NCBI GenBank assembly: GCA_903642265.1
Contig: CAHJWN010000039.1
Span: forward strand, 1-36,718
Direction: 5' to 3'
DNA: 36,718 bases
Source: Acidobacteriaceae bacterium
GTDB taxonomy: Bacteria > Acidobacteriota > Terriglobia > Terriglobales > Acidobacteriaceae
The notes under the pieces were generated by a model. The model had not been told where the DNA came from, did no database searches, and was given only the letters and a program-made list of their open reading frames with translations. Each line of letters opens with the position of its first letter. The stretch's first letter is position 1. A program made the position numbers and the translations under genes. Of this stretch, positions 8,257 through 16,660 are shown in pieces.

Positions 8257-9250
8257 TTGCCGACGTCAGCTGGACCAGCGGTTGCTCTGCTGGTACATCG
8301 TCTTTATAAGCAACCAGTGGCAGACCCGCTACCTTCCAGCCGTCAAATCCGCCTTTGAGCGGTCGCACACGATCGATGCCCATCTTGTGCAGTTGCATTG
8401 CCACCTTGCCGCTCGTTTCTTCACTCGGACAGGTGCAGTACAGGATGACGTCGCGATCTCTTGGAATGCGGTCGCTGTGGATCCCAAGTTCAGCAGGCCC
8501 CACGCGTACCGCCCCGGGCAACACCCGCGGATCGGGCAGGTAGTCCAAAGGATGCCGTAGATCAACGATAAACGGGGGGCTATCGCCTGTCTTCTCCGCG
8601 TCATCGATCATCGCCATCAGCTCTTCCGGCTCAATCCGTCTTGCGCGCACATCGGCCATGAACTTGCGCTGCTTGATCAGCCGATACATAAAAATTCCAA
8701 CGACCATAAGCGCAACCAGCAGCACCGCAAAGTGGCTTAACACATGCAGGAATGGTGCACTCTTCTTCGCAATGTCCCCGAAGAACCGCCCAGCCAGCAA
8801 GTAGGTCTCGGCCCAGATCAGCGATCCTGCCAGGTCGTAGAGTATGAACCGACCGAACGGCATTCCGGTCTGTCCGGCGATCGGTGCCGCAACGGTTGAA
8901 AGTCCGGGCACAAACTTGGCAAAGAGCAGTGTGACTGGACCGCGCTTCGTGAAATAACCTTCCGTCTTGGTCACGCAGGTTGAAGCCTCCAGCGAGAACC
9001 TGCACAGCAGCTTCAGTACCTTGTTGCCGTAGCTCCGGCCGAGCAGATACCACATGCTGTCTGAGATCATGCATGCCGCCAGTACACACAGGAGAGCTAC
9101 AAAGGCGCTCAATTTGTGTGTCGCCGACAACGTTCCCGCCGTCAGCAGCAGGGGAATGCTCGGTACCGGGATGCCCAACTGCTCTACCAGCACCCACACA
9201 AAAAGGATGAGGTAAGCGTATTTGACGAAGAGTTCAAGAGCAATTGGCAT
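8240..9250 (-). CDS. DedA-family membrane protein fused to a rhodanese domain
   Basis: Residues about 1-195 are a DedA/SNARE-associated membrane protein with about five hydrophobic segments and the family motif FVPGLSTVAAPIAGQTGMP with F---D--GS-IWAE after it. Residues about 225-320 are a rhodanese domain: VDLRHP at its start, a catalytic loop CTCPSEETS with a candidate active-site Cys, and GGFDGWKVAGLP near the end. DedA proteins are linked to lipid-carrier or phospholipid recycling and membrane homeostasis; rhodanese domains carry sulfur or persulfide. The joint role is unknown. It overlaps the convergent TonB-domain gene at the 3' end. There is no strong ribosome binding site; a TAGATT lies eight bases before ATG 9250. 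Confidence 0.88.
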   Translation of the reverse strand: MPIALELFVKYAYLILFVWVLVEQLGIPVPSIPLLLTAGTLSATHKLSAFVALLCVLAACMISDSMWYLLGRSYGNKVLKLLCRFSLEASTCVTKTEGYFTKRGPVTLLFAKFVPGLSTVAAPIAGQTGMPFGRFILYDLAGSLIWAETYLLAGRFFGDIAKKSAPFLHVLSHFAVLLVALMVVGIFMYRLIKQRKFMADVRARRIEPEELMAMIDDAEKTGDSPPFIVDLRHPLDYLPDPRVLPGAVRVGPAELGIHSDRIPRDRDVILYCTCPSEETSGKVAMQLHKMGIDRVRPLKGGFDGWKVAGLPLVAYKDDVPAEQPLVQLTSAISQTT

Positions 9251-9310
9251 GGCGGTTTAATCTAGTAGATGTCTCACTTTACCTTTTCGATGCGACAAGC
9301 GTAAACCAAA

Positions 9311-9346
9311 ACAAACGGGCCGAGGATTGCTCCTCGGCCCGTTTGT
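9311..9346 (-). terminator. Perfect 16-bp hairpin terminator after dps
   Basis: Positions 9311-9326 and 9331-9346 are exact inverted repeats of 16 bp around a TTGC loop, with a GC-rich core CGGGCCGAGGA. On the minus strand it is followed by TTTGGTTTAC, a T-rich tail, and it lies directly after the dps stop codon. This strongly suggests a Rho-independent terminator for dps. Confidence 0.9.
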
Positions 9347-9364
9347 GTAAGTCTTCTTTCTTCA

Positions 9365-9952
9365 TTACTCAATCATTGGCTGATTTACGAGGTGCTGCCC
9401 AATGAACCATGATTGCAGCTCATTTTCGCGCAGGATTTCGCTTACCACCATGTCATTCGTACCATCATCACCGGCGTCATCTGCCTTTTCAGCAATATCA
9501 TGGCAGCTCTGCATGATGTGCTTGTGGGCAGCCAACAGCCTTGAAATTTGTACCGGGATGTCTTCGCGACCGATTGGAGGAGCCGGAATCTTAGTCAGCT
9601 TGGAGACATCGCCGCCCATCGCGATACTTACGCCACCCAGAATCTGAATACGCTCGGCAATCGTGTCGACCAGCTCAACCTGCTCCTCGAAGTGCTTGTC
9701 AAACAGAAGATGCAGTTCGTAGAACGTTGGTCCAGAGATCTGCCAGTGGTGCTTCTTGTACATGTCACGAAGCGTGATCTCATCAGCAAGAAGCTGATTC
9801 AACTCCGTCACCATCTCCTGCCGTACGGACGCATCGAGAAAGTGAGGCATGTCCTCGATCACCGTTCCATATTCCTGCGTTACTCTAGCTTGCGCATGCC
9901 AGCGTGGAGCATCATCTGCCGGCGCGGCGTCGACCTTTTTCTTTGTTGCCAT
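9365..9952 (-). CDS. dps: Dps-family DNA-protecting ferritin-like protein
   Basis: Twelve-subunit cage that oxidises and stores iron and shields DNA under oxidative or starvation stress. The inter-subunit ferroxidase residues are all visible: His69 in HHW, His81, Asp85, Asp96 and Glu100 within the classic HW---GP-F--LH--FD----E---D-IAERI pattern. The N-terminus (TKKK) is a short lysine tail that could contact DNA. The 195-aa length is slightly above E. coli Dps (167). Start ATG 9950-9952 has a strong ribosome binding site (AGAGGTG). It lies 90 bases downstream of the emrA-like gene and ends at a perfect hairpin terminator. Confidence 0.95.
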   Translation of the reverse strand: MATKKKVDAAPADDAPRWHAQARVTQEYGTVIEDMPHFLDASVRQEMVTELNQLLADEITLRDMYKKHHWQISGPTFYELHLLFDKHFEEQVELVDTIAERIQILGGVSIAMGGDVSKLTKIPAPPIGREDIPVQISRLLAAHKHIMQSCHDIAEKADDAGDDGTNDMVVSEILRENELQSWFIGQHLVNQPMIE

Positions 9953-10042
9953 TCTTCACCTCTTTCTATCTACGATGCAGAAGAAGCAGGAAGCGGTTAC
10001 CCGTCTGCCAGCTTCTAGGCTCGCGCATCATGAATTTCAGTC

Positions 10043-11299
10043 TTACTGTTTGACGGTAACAATCGGGGTCACAGAAAATCCCGGCCTCAATGCGTAATCG
10101 CCGTTTTCCTTCTGCAGATCTGTGAAATCGATGCGCACTGGAATGCGTTGAACAACCTTGACGTAGTTGCCGGTAGCATTCTCCGGCGGAAACAGGCTCA
10201 ACCGTGATCCCGTCGCTCCACCAATCTGGGTAATTTTGCCGCTGAACTTCCGTCCGCCCAGCGCATCTACCTCGAGCTTTACTTCCTGGCCTTGCTTCAT
10301 CTTGTCCAGCTGGGTCTCTTTGAAGTTCGCTGTCACCCAGAGGTTCGTAAGCGGGACAACGGTCAGCAGATCTTGCCCAATGCTGATGTTCGCTCCGATG
10401 TCGACGTTCTTCTTGCTGACAATTCCGGCCGTTGGAGCAGTGATGTGGCAGTACTGAAGGTTTAGGCGCGCCTGCTCTAACTTCGCCTGCGCCTGCTTCA
10501 CTGCAGCCATCATCGAGTTTGCCTTCGCTTCCTGTGCCTTCACCTGCTCAGGTCCATTCTTAGCCGATTGGATCGCCATAAATCGCGATTGCGCCACCTT
10601 CTGCTGGGCCTGACGAACCGCTTCCTGCGAAGCAATCACGTCCGCTTGTGCCTCCAGGACTGCCGCAGTAGTCGCACTCGCCGTGGCGACAGCCTGATCA
10701 TACTGCTGCTTGGATATAACGTCCTTCTGCACCAGCGGTGTGTACCGCTCGACATCTAGCTGCGCCTTCAACGCATTCGCTTTCGCTTGAATTACTCGCG
10801 CGTCCGCAGCTTCAACCTGCCTCTGCGACTGGGAAACAGATGCGGAAGCCGCGGTCACGTCGGAACCGGAGGTGCTGATCTGGGTTGAAGAACTCACACT
10901 TGTAATCGGCACATTCACATGCGCAGACTGGTAGTCCGCCTCTGCGCTGGCAAGGTTGGCCTCCGCCTGCTCGAATGCAACCTGGTAGTCCTTCGGATCG
11001 ATGTCCGCAATGGGCGTTCCGGCTTCTACCGATTGATTGTCTTTCACATAGACATTGATTACCTGTCCGGTCACTCGCGAACTCACCTCATAAAGGTCGC
11101 CGTCTACCTGAGCGTCATCAGTATCTTCGGAGTAAGTCGAATGCCAGTAGAACAGCGCGCCGCCAATCACGAGCAGGATAACGACGGCGATGACGATAAA
11201 CTTCCGACGCGACTTCTTCTCGGGCGTCTCTGGTGGCGCCTGGTCATTCTGCTTCTGGTCTTCGTTCTGGTTCTGATTTTGATTCTCTTGGTCTGCCAA
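10043..11299 (-). CDS. HlyD/EmrA-family efflux periplasmic adaptor
   Basis: Membrane fusion protein of a tripartite efflux or secretion system. It has a Gln/Asn/Asp-rich cytosolic tail (about residues 1-25) and one membrane helix (about 33-50). A lipoyl/barrel-sandwich half follows (SRVTGQVINVYVKDNQSV, about 90-108), then a long coiled-coil rich in Ala, Gln and Lys (about 125-280). The second lipoyl half (ITAPTAGIVSKKNVDIG) comes next, and the beta-barrel runs to the C-terminus. Length (418 aa) fits EmrA. Translation starts at TTG 11297-11299, two bases after the tolC-like stop; its ribosome binding site GGAGG lies in the last codons of that gene. The EmrB-type transporter expected as partner is absent. 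Confidence 0.9.
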   Translation of the reverse strand: MADQENQNQNQNEDQKQNDQAPPETPEKKSRRKFIVIAVVILLVIGGALFYWHSTYSEDTDDAQVDGDLYEVSSRVTGQVINVYVKDNQSVEAGTPIADIDPKDYQVAFEQAEANLASAEADYQSAHVNVPITSVSSSTQISTSGSDVTAASASVSQSQRQVEAADARVIQAKANALKAQLDVERYTPLVQKDVISKQQYDQAVATASATTAAVLEAQADVIASQEAVRQAQQKVAQSRFMAIQSAKNGPEQVKAQEAKANSMMAAVKQAQAKLEQARLNLQYCHITAPTAGIVSKKNVDIGANISIGQDLLTVVPLTNLWVTANFKETQLDKMKQGQEVKLEVDALGGRKFSGKITQIGGATGSRLSLFPPENATGNYVKVVQRIPVRIDFTDLQKENGDYALRPGFSVTPIVTVKQ

Positions 11300-11301
11300 G
11301 G

Positions 11302-12864
11302 TTATTTCCCTCCGAGATAAGTCTTGTAGCTTGTCTGCGCCACGCCCAAAGCCCGCGCTAGCGACAGCTTCGCAATGTTGTGCTGATAAAGCGCGCTGAT
11401 GTATTGATCGTTAGCCTGCTCGAACTGGCTCTGCGCCTGCGATACCGGCAGATTGTCCGAGATGCCCTCGTGGAAGCGCTGTTGCGACTCGCTCAGCGCC
11501 TCGGTCGCGAGATCGACGTTTGATTTCGTCGCCTCGACCAGCTTCGCAGCCGCTTCTATGTCGAGAATGCTCGACCGAATGTCTTGATTTACCTGCTGCA
11601 CCTGGTCAGACAAACGAGCTTCAGCCTGGGTGTACTGTGCCCCCGCAACCTGTTCGTCGCCCTTGGTCTTTGCAATCTGCAGGATGGGAACCGTGATCTC
11701 GCCCGTCGCCGTGTAAACACCATGGGAGTGACCGACTGTCGTTCCCTGGTCACCGAAGAAACCGTTCGCATCTGCAGTCGGAAGCTGCTGCTCCCAAGCC
11801 GCCTTCTTCTGAGCCTCAGCGGCCTTGAGCGACTCCTGCATCGCCCTGAGGTCCTTCCGCGTCTTCAATGCCTGTTCGAAGGCGTCTTTCGCATCAACGT
11901 GATCCAGTGCCGCATACGGTGCAAAGTCCGTCAACGCGAGTTGCTGGTCGAGTGGCACGCCGATGGTTCGGGCGAGCGCCAGTTTGTCCTTAGCCAGCTG
12001 GTTCGCCGTCGAGATCAGATTTTGTTGTTCGGTTTGGTAATCAACCTGCGCCCGGAGAACATCAAGCTTCGGACTTGTGCCCGCATCATGCGCGGCTATC
12101 GCCTGGTCGAGCGACACCTTTGACGTCGCCAACTCTGCCTTCACAGCCTCAACGCGCGCTGCGTCCGCAATACAAAGAAGATAGGCATTGCCAACCGTCA
12201 GGACGACCATGTCTCTTGCATCTTCTGCGGAAAACTTCGCACTCTGGAAATTGTGCTTTGCCTGCAGATAGCTCTGCAGTGCGGGAAGACTGAAGAGCGT
12301 CTGTGAAAGCGATGCCTGGAAGTCCTCAACCTGAAACGGACCGATAATCGGGTTCAGTCCCGGGAATTTCAACCCATACGCCGCCAGGTTCACCTGCTCG
12401 ACACTATAACTGGCAGAACCGGTCACGGTTGGCAGAAGAGCCTGCAATTGCTCGAGTCGCTGTCCATTAGCGTTCAACGTAGAAGATGTCTGCAGGATCA
12501 CGCCGAGATTCGTCCGCAGACCGCGCTGAATTGCCTCATCAAGGGAAAGATCCATCACACCCGCTGTCGCGGTGCCACTCACAATGCTGCCCTTGAATGA
12601 GTCCGATGAGACCTGCGAGCCCGACACTGCTGAGCTTGACACTGCCGATCCCGAACCTGACACATTGCCAGAATTCAATTGCTGCTGCGCCTGGTTTACC
12701 TGCGCGGTGCTCAAGCCGGAGTTAGCGCTTGAGGTCGAACCTGGCCCGCCCGGTGCCTGCGCCACTGCCATGGTCGAGGAAGGTAGCCCCATCCCGCAAC
12801 TCAGGGCCGTACCCAGGATCGCGAGCAAAGCTCTCGGCCCCTCTGATATTTTTCTAAGACCCAT
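11302..12864 (-). CDS. TolC-family outer-membrane efflux protein
   Basis: Outer-membrane channel of a tripartite pump. A signal peptide is visible (MGLRKISEGPRALLAILGTALS, cleavage near AVAQ|A). A low-complexity Ser/Gly/Gln segment follows (about residues 40-100), then the outer-membrane-factor repeats: LSLDEAIQRGL at about 105, GNAYLL, and LDVLRAQVDYQTEQQNLI. The second half has LRAMQESLKAAEAQKKAAWEQQLPT and VSQAQSQFEQANDQYISALYQHNIAKLSLARALG. ATG 12864 (520 aa) is preferred over an in-frame start at 12924. It leaves an intact signal peptide, and TACGAT lies seven bases upstream. It is followed without a real gap by the emrA-like gene. Confidence 0.9.
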   Translation of the reverse strand: MGLRKISEGPRALLAILGTALSCGMGLPSSTMAVAQAPGGPGSTSSANSGLSTAQVNQAQQQLNSGNVSGSGSAVSSSAVSGSQVSSDSFKGSIVSGTATAGVMDLSLDEAIQRGLRTNLGVILQTSSTLNANGQRLEQLQALLPTVTGSASYSVEQVNLAAYGLKFPGLNPIIGPFQVEDFQASLSQTLFSLPALQSYLQAKHNFQSAKFSAEDARDMVVLTVGNAYLLCIADAARVEAVKAELATSKVSLDQAIAAHDAGTSPKLDVLRAQVDYQTEQQNLISTANQLAKDKLALARTIGVPLDQQLALTDFAPYAALDHVDAKDAFEQALKTRKDLRAMQESLKAAEAQKKAAWEQQLPTADANGFFGDQGTTVGHSHGVYTATGEITVPILQIAKTKGDEQVAGAQYTQAEARLSDQVQQVNQDIRSSILDIEAAAKLVEATKSNVDLATEALSESQQRFHEGISDNLPVSQAQSQFEQANDQYISALYQHNIAKLSLARALGVAQTSYKTYLGGK

Positions 12865-12871
12865 ACTCCGT

Positions 12872-12877
12872 ATCGTA
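12872..12877 (-). promoter_or_regulatory. Candidate leaderless -10 element of the tolC-like gene (TACGAT)
   Basis: On the minus strand TACGAT is followed by seven bases and then ATG 12864. It matches four of six bases of the -10 consensus. A GGAG exists only one base before the ATG, too close to be a normal ribosome binding site. Confidence 0.3.
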
Positions 12878-13053
12878 CCTGCACCCAATCGAAAGTTTTT
12901 GAGGCCAGCAAGACGGCAAGCCATTCAGTTGCTGACACAAGCCCGGTTTTCACTTCTTTCGATGCATCATCGTGTGGCAAGTCTTCAAAAAATAGGCGAG
13001 GCGGTGGAGACCTCACGCACCATCCCGACGTAACTCACGCAGGATCAGAAGAC

Positions 13054-13068
13054 CTGAAGCAGCTTCAG
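13054..13068. promoter_or_regulatory. Palindrome CTGAAG-CAG-CTTCAG upstream of the sugar kinase
   Basis: A perfect 6-bp inverted repeat with a 3-base spacer lies 77 bases before the FGGY kinase start, in the 280-bp divergent region shared with the tolC-like gene. Its size and position would suit a dimeric regulator, but a single short palindrome can occur by chance. Confidence 0.2.
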
Positions 13069-13144
13069 CAGGAAGTCGAGTGGAGCAAGTACACTAAACC
13101 GATTCAGATTCGACCCATTCTTTGCAGTCTAAGGAGCACCACCC

Positions 13145-14617
13145 ATGTTTCTCGGAATCGATATCGGCACCGGCGGCACTCGTGCAGTTCTGATAGACCG
13201 TAGCGGTACCGTCGTGGCGTCGCACAGCAGTGAACACGCTCCCATCCACTCGGAGCAGATCGGCTGGGCCGAGCAAAATCCGGAAGACTGGTGGCGTGCT
13301 GCTAAAGTCGCCATTTCAGGGGTTCTGGTAGAGAGCGGCCTGGCAGGCTCTGAAATTGAGGCAGTCGGCCTCACCGGCCAGATGCACGGCTGCGTCATGC
13401 TCGGCAGCGATGGCGAGGTACTTCGCCCTGCCCTCATCTGGTGCGACCAGCGGACGCAACCTCAATGCGATTGGTTGACCGAAAAGGTCGGCTTTGAGCG
13501 CCTCATCGAACTCACCTGCAATCCCGCCTTGCCCAATTTCACGCTGACAAAGCTCCTCTGGGTCCGTGAACATCAGCCAGAGACCTTCGCCAGGATCGCC
13601 CACGTCCTCTGCCCCAAGGATTACGTCCGATACAGGCTGACCGGCGAACTCGCGATGGATATGCAGGAGGCATCCGGCACGCTGCTGCTCGACGTAGCGA
13701 ATCGCCGCTGGTCTGAAGAACTCGCCGGGATCTGCGATATCCCGATGTCATGGCTCCCCCGCCTGTTTGAAGGACCAGAGATCTGCGCTCGCATATCAGA
13801 CATTGGCGCCGGTGCGACCGGTCTGGCCGCCGGAACACCTGTAGCCGCCGGCGCAGGAGACCAGGGCGCGGGAGCAGTCGGCATGGGTATCCTCAAACCC
13901 GGCTCAGTCTCGGCAACCATCGGGACCTCTGGCGTCATCTTTGCCTCGACCGCAAAGCCCACCATGGATCGGCTCGGCCGCATGCACACCTTTTGCCATG
14001 CCGCCCCCGGACTCTGGCACGTCATGGGCGTGACCAACGGAGCAGGCCTTAGCTTCCGCTACTTCCGCGACACGTTTGCACCGTCAGAAAGCTACGACAC
14101 CCTCTCCACAGAGGCTGCGGCCATCCCGCCGGGCAGCGACGGCCTTTTCTGGACGCCGTATCTCTTCGGCGAGCGGACCCCCCATCTTGATGCCAAAGCG
14201 CGGGCCGCATTCGTCGGCATCACGGCCTCAACCACCCGCGCCCACTTCGTCCGTGCCGTCCTTGAAGGTGTAGCGTTCAGCCTGCAGGACACCTTCACTC
14301 TCTTTGCAGAATTGGGTATTCCAGTCACCAACATCCGGCTGGGCGGGGGTGGCGCACGCGGTCCGCTATGGCGCCAGATCCAGGCCGATGTGTATGGCCA
14401 TCCAGTCGATCTTCTCGAAGCTGAGGAAGGTGGAGCCTTTGGAGCTGCCCTGCTTGCCGGGACTGGCATAGGCGCATGGCCGTCGGTTGAGGCCGCGTGC
14501 GAAGCAACAGTTCGCGTCGCACAAACCATTCAGCCAAAAGCAGCTAACTTGATGCAAGCCGCCTATGCCGAATATCAAAAAATCTATCCTGCCCTCAGAT
14601 TTATAGGAAATCACTAA
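13145..14617 (+). CDS. xylB: Xylulokinase-type FGGY carbohydrate kinase
   Basis: Phosphorylates a ketose, most likely D-xylulose, with ATP before entry into the pentose phosphate pathway. The N-terminal phosphate-1 loop DIGTGGTRA (about residues 5-13) and the GLTGQMHG motif (about 75-82) are both typical of xylulokinases. So are WCDQRT, ASGTLLLD with the likely catalytic Asp, and the ATP-site stretch LGGGGARGPLWRQIQADVYG. Length (490 aa) is standard. AAGGAG at 13131-13136 gives an ideal ribosome binding site for ATG 13145. No xylose isomerase lies beside it. A sugar cassette with a ketose 3-epimerase is about 4 kb downstream, so another ketose substrate is possible. It converges closely (10 bases) on the GT9 gene. 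Confidence 0.88.
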   Translation: MFLGIDIGTGGTRAVLIDRSGTVVASHSSEHAPIHSEQIGWAEQNPEDWWRAAKVAISGVLVESGLAGSEIEAVGLTGQMHGCVMLGSDGEVLRPALIWCDQRTQPQCDWLTEKVGFERLIELTCNPALPNFTLTKLLWVREHQPETFARIAHVLCPKDYVRYRLTGELAMDMQEASGTLLLDVANRRWSEELAGICDIPMSWLPRLFEGPEICARISDIGAGATGLAAGTPVAAGAGDQGAGAVGMGILKPGSVSATIGTSGVIFASTAKPTMDRLGRMHTFCHAAPGLWHVMGVTNGAGLSFRYFRDTFAPSESYDTLSTEAAAIPPGSDGLFWTPYLFGERTPHLDAKARAAFVGITASTTRAHFVRAVLEGVAFSLQDTFTLFAELGIPVTNIRLGGGGARGPLWRQIQADVYGHPVDLLEAEEGGAFGAALLAGTGIGAWPSVEAACEATVRVAQTIQPKAANLMQAAYAEYQKIYPALRFIGNH

Positions 14618-14627
14618 GCCGAGAGGT

Positions 14628-15725
14628 CTACCGCAACACAGCCGCTACTTCAGCCAAAACCTCCGCCACCCCAATTGAGGTGATACATTTCTTCTTCTCG
14701 ACAATGCAGGTCTCGAGTCCGCAGCCCCAGCAGTCCACCTTGTGATACACCACCCGGTGCTGGTTACCGTATGGGAACCAGACCCGGGGCTTGTTTCTAG
14801 CGGCAAAGATCGCCACGCAGGGCGTCCCCACGGCTGCGGCCAGATGCATCGGGCCGCTATCGTGTCCAATGAAAATCTTCGCTTGAGCGAAGACGGCGGC
14901 ACTCTCACGTGGCGTCAATTTGCCACATAAATTCACGAAGGGCGCACCGCATACCTCGCGCCAACCCTCGCCGGCAGCATCACTTGCGGCGGCTTCCTCG
15001 GCAGCTCCGCACAGTGCCAGCGCAAAACCTTCAAACCGGGAGCCGACCTCCCGCAGCAGCGCGCGCCAGTTTTCTGCGCCCCAGTCCTTTGACTGCACTT
15101 TTGTTCCCACACTCACCGCGATCAACGGCCATCCTGTTGTTGCTGCCAGCGCCTCTCCGGCCTTCAAAACTTCGCCCTCGGTCAGACGCAAATCCCACCA
15201 CTCTGGATCTTCCAGGCACACCGCTCCGAGCTCCACCACGGTCCGAACAAGCCGCTGCGCCTCCGGCTCCCAGGCCACGTCTGTCTCGATCCACAGATTT
15301 TGCTGCATTGCCTCCGGCACTGGCACCCCCACCTGCCTTCGGATCCCGCAGAGTGTGAAAAAACGTGAGTCCCGTCTGACAGCAGTCGCTCCGCGAGGTG
15401 CGGCCAGGTAGACCACTACCTGCGGCCGCCAGCATACAAGCTGCCACCATAGTGAAAGCAGTTCCAGCGGACTGCGCATACCAACTTTGTAGCTGAAGTA
15501 CCCGTGCACCAGCCCGGTCCCGCCGAGCACGGTCGCCGCCGCCGGGGCTTTTGAGTGCACCGGGGCGTTGGTCAACATACGCCGGTCTGCATGCGGAAAC
15601 GCCCGGGCCACCAGATGCAGCGCTGGCAGCGCGACAACCGTGTCTCCCAGGCTTCCAAGGCGATAGATCAAGACTCGCTTGACCCGCCGATTTTCCGCAT
15701 TGCTCAAGTGTTCAGTCTGCGTCAT
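14628..15725 (-). CDS. Glycosyltransferase family 9 (heptosyltransferase-like)
   Basis: GT-B-fold transferase of the LPS-core heptosyltransferase family (ADP-heptose or a related donor). N-terminal RVLIYRLGSLGDTVVALPALH (about residues 17-37) is the family's opening motif. The donor-site segment FIGHDSGPMHLAAAVGTPCVAIF (about 285-307) is diagnostic. The C-terminus has a Cys-containing segment (DCWGCGLETC) frequent in GT9 enzymes. Length (365 aa) is normal. It is divergently transcribed from the DUF4254 gene, with a 96-bp shared promoter region. Acceptor sugar cannot be told from sequence. Confidence 0.9.
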   Translation of the reverse strand: MTQTEHLSNAENRRVKRVLIYRLGSLGDTVVALPALHLVARAFPHADRRMLTNAPVHSKAPAAATVLGGTGLVHGYFSYKVGMRSPLELLSLWWQLVCWRPQVVVYLAAPRGATAVRRDSRFFTLCGIRRQVGVPVPEAMQQNLWIETDVAWEPEAQRLVRTVVELGAVCLEDPEWWDLRLTEGEVLKAGEALAATTGWPLIAVSVGTKVQSKDWGAENWRALLREVGSRFEGFALALCGAAEEAAASDAAGEGWREVCGAPFVNLCGKLTPRESAAVFAQAKIFIGHDSGPMHLAAAVGTPCVAIFAARNKPRVWFPYGNQHRVVYHKVDCWGCGLETCIVEKKKCITSIGVAEVLAEVAAVLR

Positions 15726-15821
15726 CCTAATGCGCAGGGCAACTACGCCCGTCCCTCCGCTGCCACAACTGTTAGAGTTTCATTGCACACGTAAAATAAA
15801 AAGAGTCGCCGAACCAGTGCC

Positions 15822-16511
15822 GTGCTTGCCCAAACGATGATTGACGCCCGACAGATCGCCCGCAACCACGACCGCGCCACCCATGAATGGCATGACTTTT
15901 CCCCACATCATTCCGGCGACCTCAAGAGCAATCCAGACGGCGAAAGTAAACTGGACGGCGCCGCAACCGCCTTGCCGGGCCTCATCGTCCCGGGTAACAG
16001 CTTGCTCGTTGCCATTCTTGATCAGCATCGTGCCAACTTTGATCTCTGGCACCAGGAAGACATGGCTCGCGACATGAGCGCGACCGCTGAAAATATTGCC
16101 ACCGTCAAGCACGCGATCGATAGCTTGAACCAGAAGCGCAACGACCTCGTCGAGAAAATCGATGAGACGCTTCTTCGCGCCATTCCAAATCAGAATTGCG
16201 CCGCCCCGCTCAACTCTGAACCTCCTGGCCTCATCATTGACCGTCTGTCCATTCTTGCGTTGAAGATTTACCACACGCGTGAGGAGGCCCAACGTGAAAC
16301 CGCCACCAACGCTCATCGCCATCGCAATGAATACCGCCTTACCGTTCTTGAAGAGCAGCGCATGGATCTTGCAGACTGTCTCGATGCGCTTTGGAGGCAG
16401 GTCCTTGCCGGCGAACGCCGTTTTAAGCTCTATCGCCAGATGAAGATGTACAACGATCCGCAACTCAATCCAATCCTGTATGGCCAGGAGTCGCCGTACA
16501 AGGGATGTTGA
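15822..16511 (+). CDS. DUF4254 family protein
   Basis: Helical 229-aa protein of unknown biochemistry. Recognisable features are the conserved centre ANFDLWHQEDMAR (about residues 70-82), a following helix KHAIDSLNQKRNDLVEKID, and PPGLIIDRLSILALKIYH (about 134-151). The C-terminal end is LFKLYRQMKMYND-like. Family members are often found among LPS or polysaccharide glycosyltransferase genes, and here the divergent neighbour is a GT9 enzyme, which supports a role in that pathway. The first start is GTG 15822 and ATG 15837 is an alternative; neither has a clear ribosome binding site. A TAAAAT hexamer at 15792-15797 could be the -10. Confidence 0.82.
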   Translation: MLAQTMIDARQIARNHDRATHEWHDFSPHHSGDLKSNPDGESKLDGAATALPGLIVPGNSLLVAILDQHRANFDLWHQEDMARDMSATAENIATVKHAIDSLNQKRNDLVEKIDETLLRAIPNQNCAAPLNSEPPGLIIDRLSILALKIYHTREEAQRETATNAHRHRNEYRLTVLEEQRMDLADCLDALWRQVLAGERRFKLYRQMKMYNDPQLNPILYGQESPYKGC

Positions 16512-16660
16512 CCCGCGTCCATCTTCTGCGTATAACTCCGACACGGGTGTGCTTAAAACGACGTATCCCCTTCGCTGGAAGGTCCCGTATAGGAAGCTCC
16601 AATGTCGTCAGGTTTGGTTGTTAATCGAGGGCACAAAAGCATGAAAAGGAACGATCAGGC

